Source: Pomphorhynchus laevis (lineage: Eukaryota > Acanthocephala > Palaeacanthocephala > Echinorhynchida > Pomphorhynchidae). Taken from it: a DNA stretch of 64,000 bases. A program made the position numbers and the translations under genes. Numbering within the stretch: position 1 is the stretch's first letter; each line of letters opens with the position of its first letter. The stretch covers positions 1 through 64,000 of the forward strand of contig WNNJ02002477.1 of assembly GCA_012934845.2 (NCBI GenBank), given 5' to 3'. Under the pieces are notes generated by a model. The model worked only from the letters and a program-made list of their open reading frames with translations, was not told the DNA's origin and did no database searches. Below are positions 19,767-31,158 of this stretch, piece by piece.

Positions 19767-22322
19767 TCAAGCGGATAAATTGTTTAAATGGGATCGGATT
19801 TGTCGTTTGAAGCACTGCAGGGAAGTTGATTGGCGTATATGAATGGGCAGATGATTCCACGATAGAGGAGCAGCCACCAGGAAGGAGCGGAGTCCAAAGG
19901 AGGTAGAGTAGTTTGGGACATGTAAAAGAAGGGAATTACAGGAGAGTATCAAGGTAGATGAGCGTACTTTATCTCTAACGAAAGGTTTAAGTGAAAGTCG
20001 GTTGTCAAAATGGAAGCCTAGGAAAACGAGATTATCAACGATATTAAGAATTGTAGAATTTAATAATACGGAGGGAGGTTCGAAGCCGAGGCGTCGAGGT
20101 AGGATCCACATAATTTTGGATTTATCAGGATTCAGAGAAAGGCGAAGGGAAGAAAGATGGTTGGAAATTAAGACAAGACAGTCCGAAGCGGAAACACTAA
20201 GATCGTGAATACGATAAACAGGTGCATGAGCATAGATGAGAATGTCATCAGCATATTGCATAACATGGAAGTTAAATTTATGAGAAATCGAAGACAAATC
20301 ACCAAGAAGAAGAGAGAAAAGTATAGGGCCTAATACGGAGCCTTGTGGAACACCGGATGGAATGGACGAAGGATGAGAGAGAAGAGTTAGAATATACGCG
20401 AAATGTACGGTTTGATAGATATGAAGAAAACCATGATACAGTGGGTAAAGAGAAGCCATAATCATGACGAAGGCGATGGAGAAGAATCGAGTGATCGACG
20501 ATGTCAAAAGCAGACGATAGATCAAGAGAAACTATGACACTACATAATTTATGATCGCGCGATATGAGTAAGTCGTTATAAACTTTAAGACAGGCAATTT
20601 CGGTTTAGTAATTAGAGCGAAAAGCGGCTTGGAAGGGAGGAAATAAGTTAGAGGAATAGAGATATGTATTAACTTGCTTAAGAACGAGACGCTCAAGGAG
20701 TTTAGAGAGGGTTAAGAGAAGTGAAATAGGACGGTACGAAGATGGTAGTGAGGAGTCGAGAGATTGCTTTTTGATGAGAGGACGAACAGTGGCGCATTTC
20801 CAGATTGAAGGAAATGTACAGCTACGGATGGACGAGTTGAACAATGTGGTTAGGAAGGGTAAGATAAAGGAGCAGATATTTTTAAGCAAGTGAGTGGGAA
20901 TTGGGTCAGAAGGAGAGGTTTTATTAGGTAATGACAGCCGAACCGAAGAAACTTCATCCAGACGAAACGGGAAGAAGGTGGAATAGTTCTGGGAGGGAAG
21001 TATTTAAAGAGAAGAGTGGGTACAAGGGGGCTATGGGTAGTAGGGAAAGTAAATTAGATAGTTTAGTTTGTAGATAAGAAGAAAATTCATCAGGATTTAT
21101 ATTACAAGGGTAGATGATCGTGAAAGAATTGAGTTTAAGATTTTCCAATGAGATTTAGAGTTGGAAGATGACTCGAGTTGATTTCGCCAAAAGAGAGTAC
21201 GTTTAGTACGTATAAGAATGAGATGTGAACGGCGTTGAGAAAAGTAGGAATCACGAAGATTTGGAGGGAGTGAGTCGGGTGAACGTTTAAGAAAGCGTTT
21301 ATACATACGAAAAGTGTGACGGAGTCGACGCTTAGAAAGACTACAGTCATAATCGAACCAGGGAGTATGGCGCAAGCGCTGGGAACGTCGAAGTCGACTA
21401 GGCAGAAGGTTATTGAGGATCGACGTAAGTTCAGAATCAAACAGAATGCAGAGATCATCGGGAGAGAGATAGTTAAGAGGAAGTGAAAAGAGTGAAGAAT
21501 TGAGTAAGGCTGTGCAGAGAACAGGGATATCGAGAAGCTTCCAGGGTCGACTTGGTGTAGATAAAGGTAAAGGCGGAGAAGGAGGATGGGGACTAGTTAG
21601 AGTAAGAGTGACAAGGAAATGATCGGACAAACCAGGATCAGTAATTGACAAGGATGTATAGTCATTGAAGCAGTTAGGAACAGCAATGATGTCGAGAGCA
21701 CCGCCGAGAATATAAGTTGGGCTTGTTGAAAGTAATTTATAGTTAAAATCAGAAAAAAGATTAGTTAAAGTGATAGAGTCAGAGTCAGACGGGCGATCAA
21801 GACGAATGTTAAAGTCACCGAGAACAAAGAAGGAGTATAAGACAATGAACAGTGAGACATTAGATCTGCAAGGTCGTTAAAGAAGATACGTGATGGGGCA
21901 ACTGAACCTGGACGGTATACAATCACAAGTTCCAGAGGGAAAGGCGTTGATAATCTGCATATGAGTAATTCGAACGAAGTGTAACGAATGTTAGCGTTGA
22001 TTTTACGTAAAGACATTGGGTGACAAGCAATGGCAACAATACCGCCATGGTTAGACGCAGTAGATTTATGAGATGTAATTTGACGAGCTGATTCAACTAG
22101 AGAACAACCAGAGCGACATAGAAGACGAATAGCAAGATCGTCGGAGTCAGAGTGCCAGGATTCGGTAATGCAGAGAATATCGATAGATAATTGATCGAAG
22201 ATATCGAGAAGCATATCAGCTTTATGAAGAATGGAGCGAGTATTGAATAGACTAAGACGAAAAGTATGCTTAGGAGCGAGATCGACTAGCGAAGAAGACA
22301 AGGGGGAGATATGGGACGCCAT
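19767..22322 (-). pseudogene. LINE B-3 ORF2 (endonuclease-RT), broken
   Basis: Endonuclease from about 22322: SLFNTRSILHKADML, DILCITESWHS (catalytic Glu), then GDFNIRL and GLSDHFLV in a second frame. A basic linker follows, then RT with PSSYRPISLL, FQAAFRSNY, SLDLSSAFDIVDHS, GVPQGSVLGPILFS and YADDILIYAHAP, and the C-terminus to 19767. About five small breaks are visible (1-nt shifts near 21825, 21110 and 20975; a TAA after FRSNY near 20602; a 2-nt loss near 20378). A larger in-frame deletion of about 118 codons in the thumb region joins STLIL directly to NSLLLHVPNYS. Confidence 0.8.
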
Positions 22323-22339
22323 CGAATTTTTGGCCTTGT

Positions 22340-23610
22340 GTGAAGAACGTGAAAATTTCCGTTGATTTTACGTATAGATAAGGATGACTCGCCGTTTGTT
22401 TCACGTCGATGTTTTTCAATGCGAGCTAAATTGAGCTGGGCAATATCAGAAGGGGAGCGGTCAGGAAAGATACGGCAAGTAGAGGAAGTGGTAAGAAGTT
22501 TAAAACGTTGGGAGAGTACCGAAGATGCATGTGAACTATGTCGGAAAACGATTTTTAAGAGTGGAGGACTGAGATGATTGGATTTAGTGGATTTGTTTAA
22601 ACGAATAAAGGATACAGGAGCGATATTATTGAAGAGTGATGGGTTATCATAAGGAAGAATGGTTGCTAGGATAGACCTGAAAGCAGATACATCATCATCG
22701 AGGCGAGATTGTGGAGAAGCAGATTCGGAAAGCTTTAAGTTTGATATGATTATACAGCGATCGCGCGAAGGAAAACGATTTCGTGGAAGTGGTGGACGGA
22801 CAGAGCTGGTAGGAGTCGAGGTAGATGAGCAGATAGAAGTGGAAATGACAGGGGTGCTTGATAAAGAATTAATATTGGTTGGAGCAAGTGTGACAGGAGC
22901 GGGGTGTTGAATCGGTTGATCAGAGATGTGACTGGATATGATTTTAAATGAAGGATGTAAATTATTTGGAAGTGTTACGTGGGAGGTAGAGTAAGGAGAA
23001 TTAAAATAGGTTGGGGCATGAGTGACAGGAATGGAGTGTTGAATCAGTTGATCGGAAATGTTACTGGAAATGATTTTGATGGCAGGGTGTAAATTATTGA
23101 GAGGTGATACAGGAGAGGTCGAGTAAGGAGTACGTGAGGAGAATAAAGAAGTTTGAGATTTATTAGATTGGGGGAGGAATAGGAAAGAGGTGGTACGAGA
23201 TGAAAAGTTTTACCGTTAGCATTGTTAGAATGAGAAAGATTAATGGAAGTTTGGTACGTAGTTGAACGAGGAGTGTGTGAGAGAGTAGGTTCAATAATGG
23301 GATTATATGATGCGAAGTCAGGTGTTGATGCGAGGGAAACATCTAAAACAGCATTGGTCTGAGTGGTCGTGTGTGATACAGGAGTAGATGAGCAGGATAA
23401 CTGTAGTAGTCGTACTGATGTACAAAAACCGCAAGTGAAATGTTTACGTTTATACACCGAGTGGTCGGATATTTTAACACGAACAAGTGTCCATACATCG
23501 CAATCTTTGGAATCGCATCCAACTTCAAAGCTGATATAACCATCATTGCATTCCGATGTGGAAGATTCTTGATCAGAAACAGGGATCTGAGATCGCGCTT
23601 TTTTAGGCAT
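22340..23610 (-). pseudogene. LINE B-3 ORF1 (Cys zinc finger + RRM-like)
   Basis: ATG at 23610 (MPKKARSQ); an upstream TTG in frame is unlikely to be the start. Four-Cys finger: CDSKDCDVWT ... FTCGFC. A Ser/Thr/Pro-rich middle follows. The first frame closes at 23044; the C-terminal RRM-like part continues in another frame from about 22910 (CIIISNLKLSES, SFIRLNKS, PLLKIVFRHS, SLSIRKINGNFHVL). One frame change is therefore inferred. Same plan as the group-A ORF1s despite very low sequence similarity. Confidence 0.7.
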
Positions 23611-23638
23611 GACCTTTTGTCGATAGATTGAGCTCAAT

Positions 23639-23657
23639 CCGCGAGCGTAGCGAGCGG
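23639..23657 (-). promoter_or_regulatory. GC-rich palindromic segment upstream of LINE B-3 ORF1
   Basis: CCGCGAGCGTAGCGAGCGG: the arms CCGC/GCGG pair, and the core CCGCGAGCGTAGCGA matches the 33-bp group-A block in 14 of 15 bases. It lies between the tandem array and ORF1. Confidence 0.45.
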
Positions 23658-23815
23658 AACTGACAGGAATAATCTGGAACTGACAGGAATAATCTGGAAC
23701 TGACAGGAATAATCTGGAACTGACAGGAATAATCTGGAACTGACAGGAATAATCTGGAACTGACAGGAATAATCTGGAACTGACAGGAATAATCTGGAAC
23801 TGACAGGAATAATCT
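23656..23815 (-). repeat. Eight identical 20-bp tandem units (LINE B-3 5' UTR)
   Basis: GGAACTGACAGGAATAATCT repeated eight times without a mismatch, plus 4 bases of a ninth. The array sits immediately upstream of the ORF1 region, like promoter monomers of some L1 elements. Perfect identity contrasts with the broken coding regions and suggests recent array turnover. Confidence 0.9.
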
Positions 23816-23819
23816 GGAA

Positions 23820-24244
23820 TGTATGTTTATTAGAAATCAAAATTTTTTTAAATATTGTTATCTTTAACAATATTAAATTCGTTGTTAAATATGGGTATGC
23901 TTTTTAATTAAAATTTTTCTCTTGATCATCAATTATATTTCTAGGATTAGAGAACTTTCAAAATGGTTCATACAATGGAGCAACATATGGAAAATACTAG
24001 TTTGAAGAAATGAACGACTATCAAATTTAAGCACTGTATCCTTATGTATGACTAAGTGGAAATGTATGAGTCGTTGAATGAGTCGACTCATTGAATGAGT
24101 CGCTAAAATTTAACGAATGTAAAAGATAATTCAGAGCAATGACACATTGGCAGATTAGGAAAAACTATTTACATAACAAAACAACCTAACAATTCCGTTC
24201 ATTTATTCAACAATCAAATGATCTCATTTTATCTTATATGATCT
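23820..24244. other. AT-rich spacer with a small palindrome
   Basis: No gene seen. AATGAGTCGACTCATT at 24078-24093 is a perfect 16-bp palindrome inside three nearby GAATGAGTCG units. Confidence 0.5.
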
Positions 24245-25440
24245 ATATTTTATCTGTAATACATGTCCCGCTAGCTGCTATCTTTAAATCCTCTCTAAAT
24301 ACATACTACCTTCCAACCGATTAGACTAGAGTTATCATAGTCAAATTTTGAAGAAAGAAGACAGGTCGCAAGTATCCAACTATTCCCTACCAACCTCACT
24401 TCCATAGTTTGTAAGGTGTTAGAAAAATTAATTCTTCGACGGTCTGTTTTTTTTCTTGAATCAAATAATGTTCTTAACATTAGGCAACATGGATTTAGAC
24501 CGAATCACTCAACGATCACCAATCTAGTAGAAATAAGAGCTAGTTGGGTAGACTCAATAAAACGAGGCATACAGATGGATGTGATCTTTATCGATTTGTC
24601 GAAGGCATTTAACAGAGTTATTCCGAGTATTCTTGTTAATAAGTTATATAGCGTCGGAATTAGGAGCAAATTATTAAACTAGTTACATTGCTCCCTTACT
24701 AATCGCTCATGTGTAGTGCGTATTGATTGATATTATATGAGTACACTTTGTTATCATCGGGTGTCCCTCACGGTTCCGTCATTATCCCCACTATTTAACA
24801 TATGTTAATGATATCACCGCTAATCTAACACCAGAGTATATTTATGTACGCCGATGATTTAAAAATGTGACGAGGAATTCGCGATTACTCAGATGCTAAA
24901 GCATTACAACAAATAAGAGTGATAAAGTAAGATGCCAATATAATATGTAATATGTCAATGTAATATGTCAATGTAATATGTCATCTTACTTCACGATAAA
25001 GTAAGATGTCAATAGAATAATAAAATATTAGTGCACAACGAATTAATTTGTATATCACATTCTTCCACTACATAGTGGTCTTTTAAATACGAAGGAAGAT
25101 TCCTTCGCCGATCACTTCTGCGAATTTCATTTGTAGATTCATCAGTCGTTGTGTTACTCAACGATCGACCCATCTCTGGTTCTGAAAGAAATGAGTTCGT
25201 GTCTGCGCTGTCAACGCCTAATGACCTTGGATCTGTATCGTTGTATGACTTAATATTTTCTTCACTTAGTAGATCACTTATAAGAGTGATGTAAATAAAG
25301 TAAGATGTCAATACAATAATAAAATATGAGTACACATCAAATTAATTTATATATCACAGCTAAGGGACTTATGATTAACACTCGTAAATGTAGCCACATG
25401 CAGATTGGTTCGCCAATTATTTACGCATCATATCATATAA
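24245..25440 (+). pseudogene. LINE A-3 fragment (CR1-like RT), interrupted
   Basis: Decayed group-A RT on the plus strand: VCKVLEKLILRR, QHGFRPNHST, FIDLSKAFN (24416-24682), then a frame-broken stretch with YADDLKM near 24850. The homology resumes at about 25345 with KGLMINTRKCSHMQIG. The gap of about 420 bp is occupied by a Ty1/copia-like fossil. Several stops and shifts; both ends truncated. Confidence 0.7.
24926..25344 (-). mobile_element. Ty1/copia-like LTR-retrotransposon fossil inside LINE A-3
   Basis: A short fragment of the region between integrase and reverse transcriptase, recognised by the basic RRSDRR...LPSYLKD signature of the copia group. It is broken and incomplete. Two imperfect direct repeats of about 60 bp (about 25000-25062 and 25297-25362) bracket it. 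Confidence 0.45.
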
Positions 25441-25449
25441 TAATATATG

Positions 25450-26700
25450 TTTCCGAATTCACAAGCACAGAAATCGCCTGCATGAAAGTTTACAAGGACT
25501 TACTCATTTCTCAAGACAAGGCTCTATATAGTATTCTCATCTCCCTCGACCTCTCCTCTGCATTCGACATTGTCGACCACTCCGTCCTCCTTTCTCGTCT
25601 TCTTTATGATTACGGCTTTTATTCCTCCTCCGTAGCATGGTTTGCCTCATATATATCCGACCGTTCCTTTAGCGTCTGTTCTAATTCATCATCCTACACT
25701 CTCATCCCTATTTTTTGCGGGGTCCCACAAGGTTCAGTCCTAGGTCCCCTGTTTTTCTCTCGTCTGCTTGGCGATCTCTCTCTGTTTATCAAACCTTACT
25801 CCTTTAAAGTCATGCAATACGCCGATGACATCCTCATCTATGCTCATTCACCCGCACATCGCATACACGATATCGGCATTTCTGCCTCCAACTGTCTTTC
25901 TTCTATCTACAAACGTCTCTTCAATCTCCATCTCGTTCTAAACCCCGACAAGTCCAAAATAATATGGATCCTCCTTCGTAAACCAAACATATCTCTTTCC
26001 ACTGTATATTTTGTCTCATCGACCATCCCCATAGTCCACAATCTTACTTTCTTAGGCTTCCATTTCGATGATCACCTTTCCCTTAAACCCTTCGTCCGTG
26101 ACAAGGTCCGCTCGTCTAACTTAATTCTCCGTAACATCCGCCTTATCCGCCCCCTTATCGACTTCCGTTCTGTATGTCTCTTCTTTCATCGCTTCTGAAC
26201 CCTAAAATCGATTACTGTATCAGCCTTTTTGCCAATTCTCCAAAATCTATAATTCTACCCTTACAACGAATTATCAACACCGTCGTTCTAGTGCTCTTTC
26301 GTCTCCGTCGCTTCAACCACACATCCACATATTTTGCCCAACTCTCCTGGCCCATTATCCACATCCGCATCAAACTCCACATTCTCGTAATTTATCGTCT
26401 CATCACTGTCGGATCTCCATCGTTCATCAACCTTCCTTAGACGACACTCGCCACACCTCGCTATCGCTGCGTTTCCGTCATACCCTCTTACTCCACGTTC
26501 CCAATTAATCCAACAACTACGGTCTCCGATCCTTCCTTGTCGCCGCCTCACTCGCCTGGAATCAGCTACCACTCGACGTCCGCCGCGCTTCATCTTTTAT
26601 TGCATTCAAATGCCGCTTATGTACCCACCTCCTTGACACATTTATATTTTTTTTGTTGTGGTCATGTAAACGTGCGCCGGCACAAATTTCCACGTAAAAA
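25450..26700 (+). pseudogene. LINE B-5, 5'-truncated (second group-B subfamily)
   Basis: Plus strand, starting in the RT fingers (TEIACMKVYKDLLISQD), with SLDLSSAFDIVDHS (A), GVPQGSVLGPLFFS (B), YADDILIYAHSP (C) and LGFHFDDHLSLKPFVRDK. The frame breaks near 26170-26200 and again after about 26440. The 3' end carries the weakened hairpin GTGC-GCCG-GCAC (26672-26683). The sense strand is pyrimidine-rich. Confidence 0.75.
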
Positions 26701-26745
26701 AATCTTTTTTATATGATGGCCGTACTTGTGTGGTCTATATAATAG

Positions 26746-26748
<3 letters not shown>

Positions 26749-26801
<53 letters not shown>
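26749..26801. repeat. (AT)n microsatellite
   Basis: About 26 uninterrupted AT dinucleotides just after the 3' end of LINE B-5. Confidence 0.9.
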
Positions 26802-26806
<5 letters not shown>

Positions 26807-27189
26807 CATTATATATAATACATTATATATAGCACATTATATAGTACAATAAATTATCAAAATAAATTTCCCGAGCAGGTCATTAATCTGTAAAAAGAAT
26901 AAAACAAACCGATATATACATATATAATGGTGTTGCTTGATAGACTGGACTCCGAATGACTACTTTCAGTCACCATGTCACTTCTAGACGACCACTTCAA
27001 CATCGAAATGATGGAGCACCCGGCAATACTCATTTGTAGAATGAAGGACACACTGGTCATTTCGGTTGCCTCTGTGTCATTGTGAATGAATGCGTTTCTG
27101 ACCCTGCTTAATTGACTGAGACTTATGCTCTTTACCAGGTCGAATTACTGTGTGCGGACCATCTTCAAACACTAAGCAGATGTTGTTGA
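26802..27189. other. Unassigned sequence
   Basis: No recognisable gene. A moderately GC-rich stretch at about 26930-27180 looks like old mobile DNA but matches nothing I can name. Confidence 0.3.
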
Positions 27190-28168
27190 TGAATTTATTT
27201 AAAGTGGCAAATGTGTACCAGCTGCACGCTTACAAGTCTACTAGCTAACAACAAATAGAGCAAAAGTCATACAGATAAATTAGCTAAATTGTTTAAATGG
27301 GATCAGATTTGGTGTTTGAAGCACGGCATTGAGGTTGATTGGCGTAAATGAATGGGCATATGATTTCACCAGAGAGGAGCATCCACATGGCAAGAGCGGA
27401 AGCCAAAAGAGGTAGAGTAGTTTGGGACATGTAAAAGTAAGGGATTACGAGAACGCGAGGAACAGTAAACGACGAGAATTGTCTAAAAAAGGAAGATTGA
27501 GCAATGAAAGTGTATGAAAAGTTACAAGGCGGAAAGCAATGAGAACAAGACGAATTCGAACACGACAATAAATGTTAGGCAAATCGAGAGAAACAATATG
27601 GTGATATGTATGATCAAAAGGACGAAAGCGGAGGAGAATACGGACGGCAGCGTTTACAATGCGTTGTAGTGGAAGTGGAGTGAATTTAGGTGAAATGGAA
27701 AATATACTAAGACAATAATCAAGTCTTGAGAAAATGAGAGAAGATATGAGAGTCATACAAGGGAAATCGATCAATCTACGAATATGACGGTGGTTGCGGA
27801 GTATCAAGATAGATGAGCGTACTTTATCTCTAACGAAAGGTTTAAGTGAAAGTCAGTTGTCGAAATGGAAGCCTAGGAAAGCGAGATTGCCAATGATAAG
27901 GATGAAGTTTCCAAGCCGAGTCGTCGAGGAAGGATCCACGTTATTTTGGATTTATTAGGAATCAGAGTAAGACGAAGATAAGAAATATGATTGAAAATTG
28001 TGGCAAGGCAGTTGGAAGCAGAAACACTAAGATCATGGATACGATAAGCAGGTGCATAAGCATATATAAGAATGTCATCAGCATATTGCATAACGTGGAA
28101 ATTAAATGTATGATAAATAGAATATCAATTACCGAGAAGAAGAGAGAAAATCAAAAGGTCTAATACGG
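27190..28168 (-). pseudogene. LINE B-4, 5'-truncated
   Basis: Minus-strand relative of LINE B-1 from just before RT motif C (MQYADDILIYAYAP) to the 3' UTR. Several indels: the segment around 27890 is shortened relative to B-1. Terminal hairpin (27213-27229) is imperfect: GCGTGC-AGCTG-GTACAC. Its truncated 5' end abuts the 3' end of LINE A-4. Confidence 0.75.
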
Positions 28169-28299
28169 GGTATCGCCTACGTGGTGGATGGCTAACCGCT
28201 TATGTTATTATTATATGTCGACTTCCAAGGGAGCTGAAGCTCGTAAGGAAGCATCACATCGAATAAAACAGAAAAAACGTAAAAAAACATCAAGAGTTC

Positions 28300-29675
28300 A
28301 CGATGTCAAGCTTTAGGCGTTCTTTGAATTGCACAGCAGAAGAGCTGTTGATTACACCAAGTGATAATCCATTTCATCGTTTACAGACGCGATCCATCAC
28401 TGTCGTGCAATTTGTTCGATGCTTTGAGAGATGCTTCAAACATAGCTCGTGTCCACGTAATATTGAGGATTCACGAAGACAGAACAGCTGCTTACACGGA
28501 TGGTTAGGAACGCGCAGTGACATCCACACCTGTGTAAGATCTGCAATTAACAGATCACATTCAATAGATCTTATACCCAACGTCTATAGTCTAACTGGAT
28601 AAGGAATAGAGCGAGTTGCTGGAACCAAGTGCTTGACTCTTCTCAAAATGTTGTCGAATTCACTCTATTCTGATTTCAGTTGAGGGTGTGTCGCGTGAGA
28701 TGCATTAAGCATATGTGATTTTAAGAGACTCGAATATACAATGCGTAAAGCCTTTGGCTCAAGTGGTCTAACGTTTCGATGAACAAATCCTAAAATTCTA
28801 CGGCATTTTGCAATAATCGCAGAAGAATGAAGACAGGATTTTAAATTGGAGGAGATAACAACACCTAGATCAGTAAAGTAATTTACTGATTCGATAACTG
28901 TTGAGCTGAATTTATAAGAAGGGAAAGGTAATCGGGATTGGCCAATTCTCATATGTCGACATTTACTAACATTGATTACTAAGCCGTGTGATGAACACCA
29001 ACTACTAACTTTATCCAAATCTGATTGTAGTAGGAGAGAGCTAGAACAACCACGAAATAAAGGGCACACAGTTTCATGTCATCAGCATTTAATAGGCATT
29101 GGCATGTAACATTTTCAGCGATTTCGTTGATGTAGATATTAAACAAAGTGAGACTAAAGATACAGCCTTGTGGAACACCTTGAGTGAGATAAAACCATTC
29201 AGAAATAGACTCACCAACTCGCACAGCAAAGGAACGTCTACTCAAGAATTCACGTATCCAGAGACAAACTTGTTTTGAGAATCCATTATTTCCAAGTTCC
29301 CACAGTAAAATTGGATGAACGACCCGATCAAAAGCTTTCGACAAATCAACAAAGACGACATCAACCGGCATCCCCTGTTCGACAAAACCGAACCAGCTTT
29401 CGCGTGCTAATGTTAGATTAGTTAAAGTTGAGTGATGTTTTCTAAACCCATGCTGTTTATTAGACAAAATATTTAATTTGTCCAAATGAGAAGACATATA
29501 CCTCAGGATCAGTTTCTCCATCACTTTGCAAGCAATACACGTCAAACTTATTGGCCGATAATTTTGAGGATTTACCTTATCCCCCTTTTTGAAAACTGGA
29601 ATGACTAATGCTCTCTTCCACATATCTGGGATTATGCCAGTTCTCAAGGACGAATAGTAAATATCAAAAAGCGGA

Positions 29676-29717
<42 letters not shown>

Positions 29718-31068
29718 GATGCAACTTTGGGTAATAGTATTAGAATCCTGGTAATGGAGAGAAGAATTGTCTATCGTAATGTTATAGTCACATAGGGAAA
29801 ATCGATTGCGAGTGATACAAAAGTTCTTGCAAAGATATTGGCAATGGAAAGAGGAGAAAACGATTTTCGATCACCATCAACCAGACAGTTGATTGACGAA
29901 GATACCCTCTTACGGTTGCCAAGTAGTTGAAAAAGTCTCTTTTGATCGACATGAGACAAGGAACATATGGCAGCAATGAATTGATGTTTCTTCTGACGTT
30001 TAAGAGAAGTCACCCTGTTGCGAATGGTAGTATAAAATCTGAAGGATCCGAGTCCACGCTTAAATAGTAGGAATGCATGATCACGTTCTCTGACAGCTCG
30101 CTTCAACTCACTGTCAAACCATTTGGGTTTGGAGGATGGTGGTTTACGTGTTACGCAAGAGGAAAGGCGTGAAGTTGATTAATTAATGTTGTGTGGAGGA
30201 ATGACCAGGCACATGAACACCGACTGTTCTAGCACAAGGCCATCTTACTAGGCTCAGCATTTCATTAATTGTATCGTAATGTGTGTTCATAACACCAATC
30301 GTTTTTTAAAATTGACCGGACGCGAAATATGACCAGGTAGGATGATACGTAAAGTGCAGTGATCGCTAGAGCCTAATGGCGTACCGCAACTTAATGACTC
30401 AACGACAGAATCATTGGTACACAGGCAAAAATCTAGCAGGGAATGACTTTTATTACGGATACGAGTATTACAATGGACAAGCTCTCAGAGTGTGAGCTAA
30501 TTGAATACATCAAGTAAGGCTGATGATTCTTCATCACACCCCTGGATCGCGGTATAAGAGGCCCAATCGATATTTGGAGTGTTAAGATCTCCGCAGATTA
30601 AGGTATCCACATCGCCGGAACAGTGACGTTTCAACGACTGGATGATGAGTGGTGTTTTTGATTGAGGACTACAATCAACAATACAAATGCGATAGACCTT
30701 ACCTCGTTCCTCCGTCACTTCAATCCACAAAAGCTCATTTCCATAATCGTCAGAACACGACTCTATTACGTTATAAACAAGATTGTCGCGTATATAAGTA
30801 GCTACACCGCCACCTCTAGAGATTTTTTGATCACAGCGAACTATCGTATAACCGTGAATACCGACTTCAGAATCCAGAATATACAATTTATCCAAGTTTC
30901 AGTGAAAAACAGCATGTCGAGATTTTCATGATGTACTATTGCTTTGATTTCATCTAACTTGTTAAACAAACTCAAAACATTTGAATAGAGTATGTAAATG
31001 CCAGCTTTGGTAGATGTACAGGGAAACTTGTGAACATTTGATTTTTGAGAATTCATACAATCGAACAA
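28300..31068 (-). pseudogene. LINE A-4 ORF2 (endonuclease-RT), broken
   Basis: Pieces in changing frames. Endonuclease N-terminus (LYSNVLSLFNKLDEIK, LFFTETWIN; about 31068-30841). Endonuclease middle (SRGGGVATYI, CGDLNTPNIDW; 30895-30497). RT fingers (KKGDKVNPQNYRPISLTC, KQHGFRKHHST, FVDLSKAFD, GVPQGC; 29647-28979). Motif C to thumb (CRHMRIG, AKCRRILGFVHRNV; 29069-28665). C-terminus (LRESSILRGHEL; 28580-28374). YADD appears altered to NADD. At least six breaks, plus a (TA)n insertion at 29679-29715. Confidence 0.75.
29679..29715. repeat. (TA)n microsatellite within LINE A-4
   Basis: About 18 TA units interrupting the RT N-terminal region of the LINE. Confidence 0.9.
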
Positions 31069-31158
31069 CGAGGATAAATACGGATGATTGACCGTTAGTA
31101 GCGAGTTACAGAGTCTACAGTTGTGTTGGGAATGCGTGCGACACAGATACGTTCAATG

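Larger units (their letters stand above)
19690..23830 (-). mobile_element. LINE B-3 (L2/CR1-like), near full length
   Basis: Minus-strand order: eight 20-bp tandem units, GC-rich palindromic segment, ORF1, ORF2 and 3' hairpin (19721-19737). The sense strand is strongly pyrimidine-rich. About 354 bp is deleted in frame near 19937 relative to LINE B-1. RT motifs (FQAAFRSNY, SLDLSSAFDIVDHS, GVPQGSVLGPILFS, YADDILIYAHAP) place it in the L2/CR1 group. Inactive, but old breaks are few. Confidence 0.85.

Noticed and set aside
20002-22910. Plus-strand open frames across 20.0-22.9 kb
   Set aside because: They are antisense shadows of the pyrimidine-rich minus-strand LINE B-3 coding region.
23634-23870. 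A 78-codon minus-strand frame with a repeated SRLFLSVPDYS-like peptide
   Set aside because: It is the translation of the 20-bp tandem array, not a protein gene.
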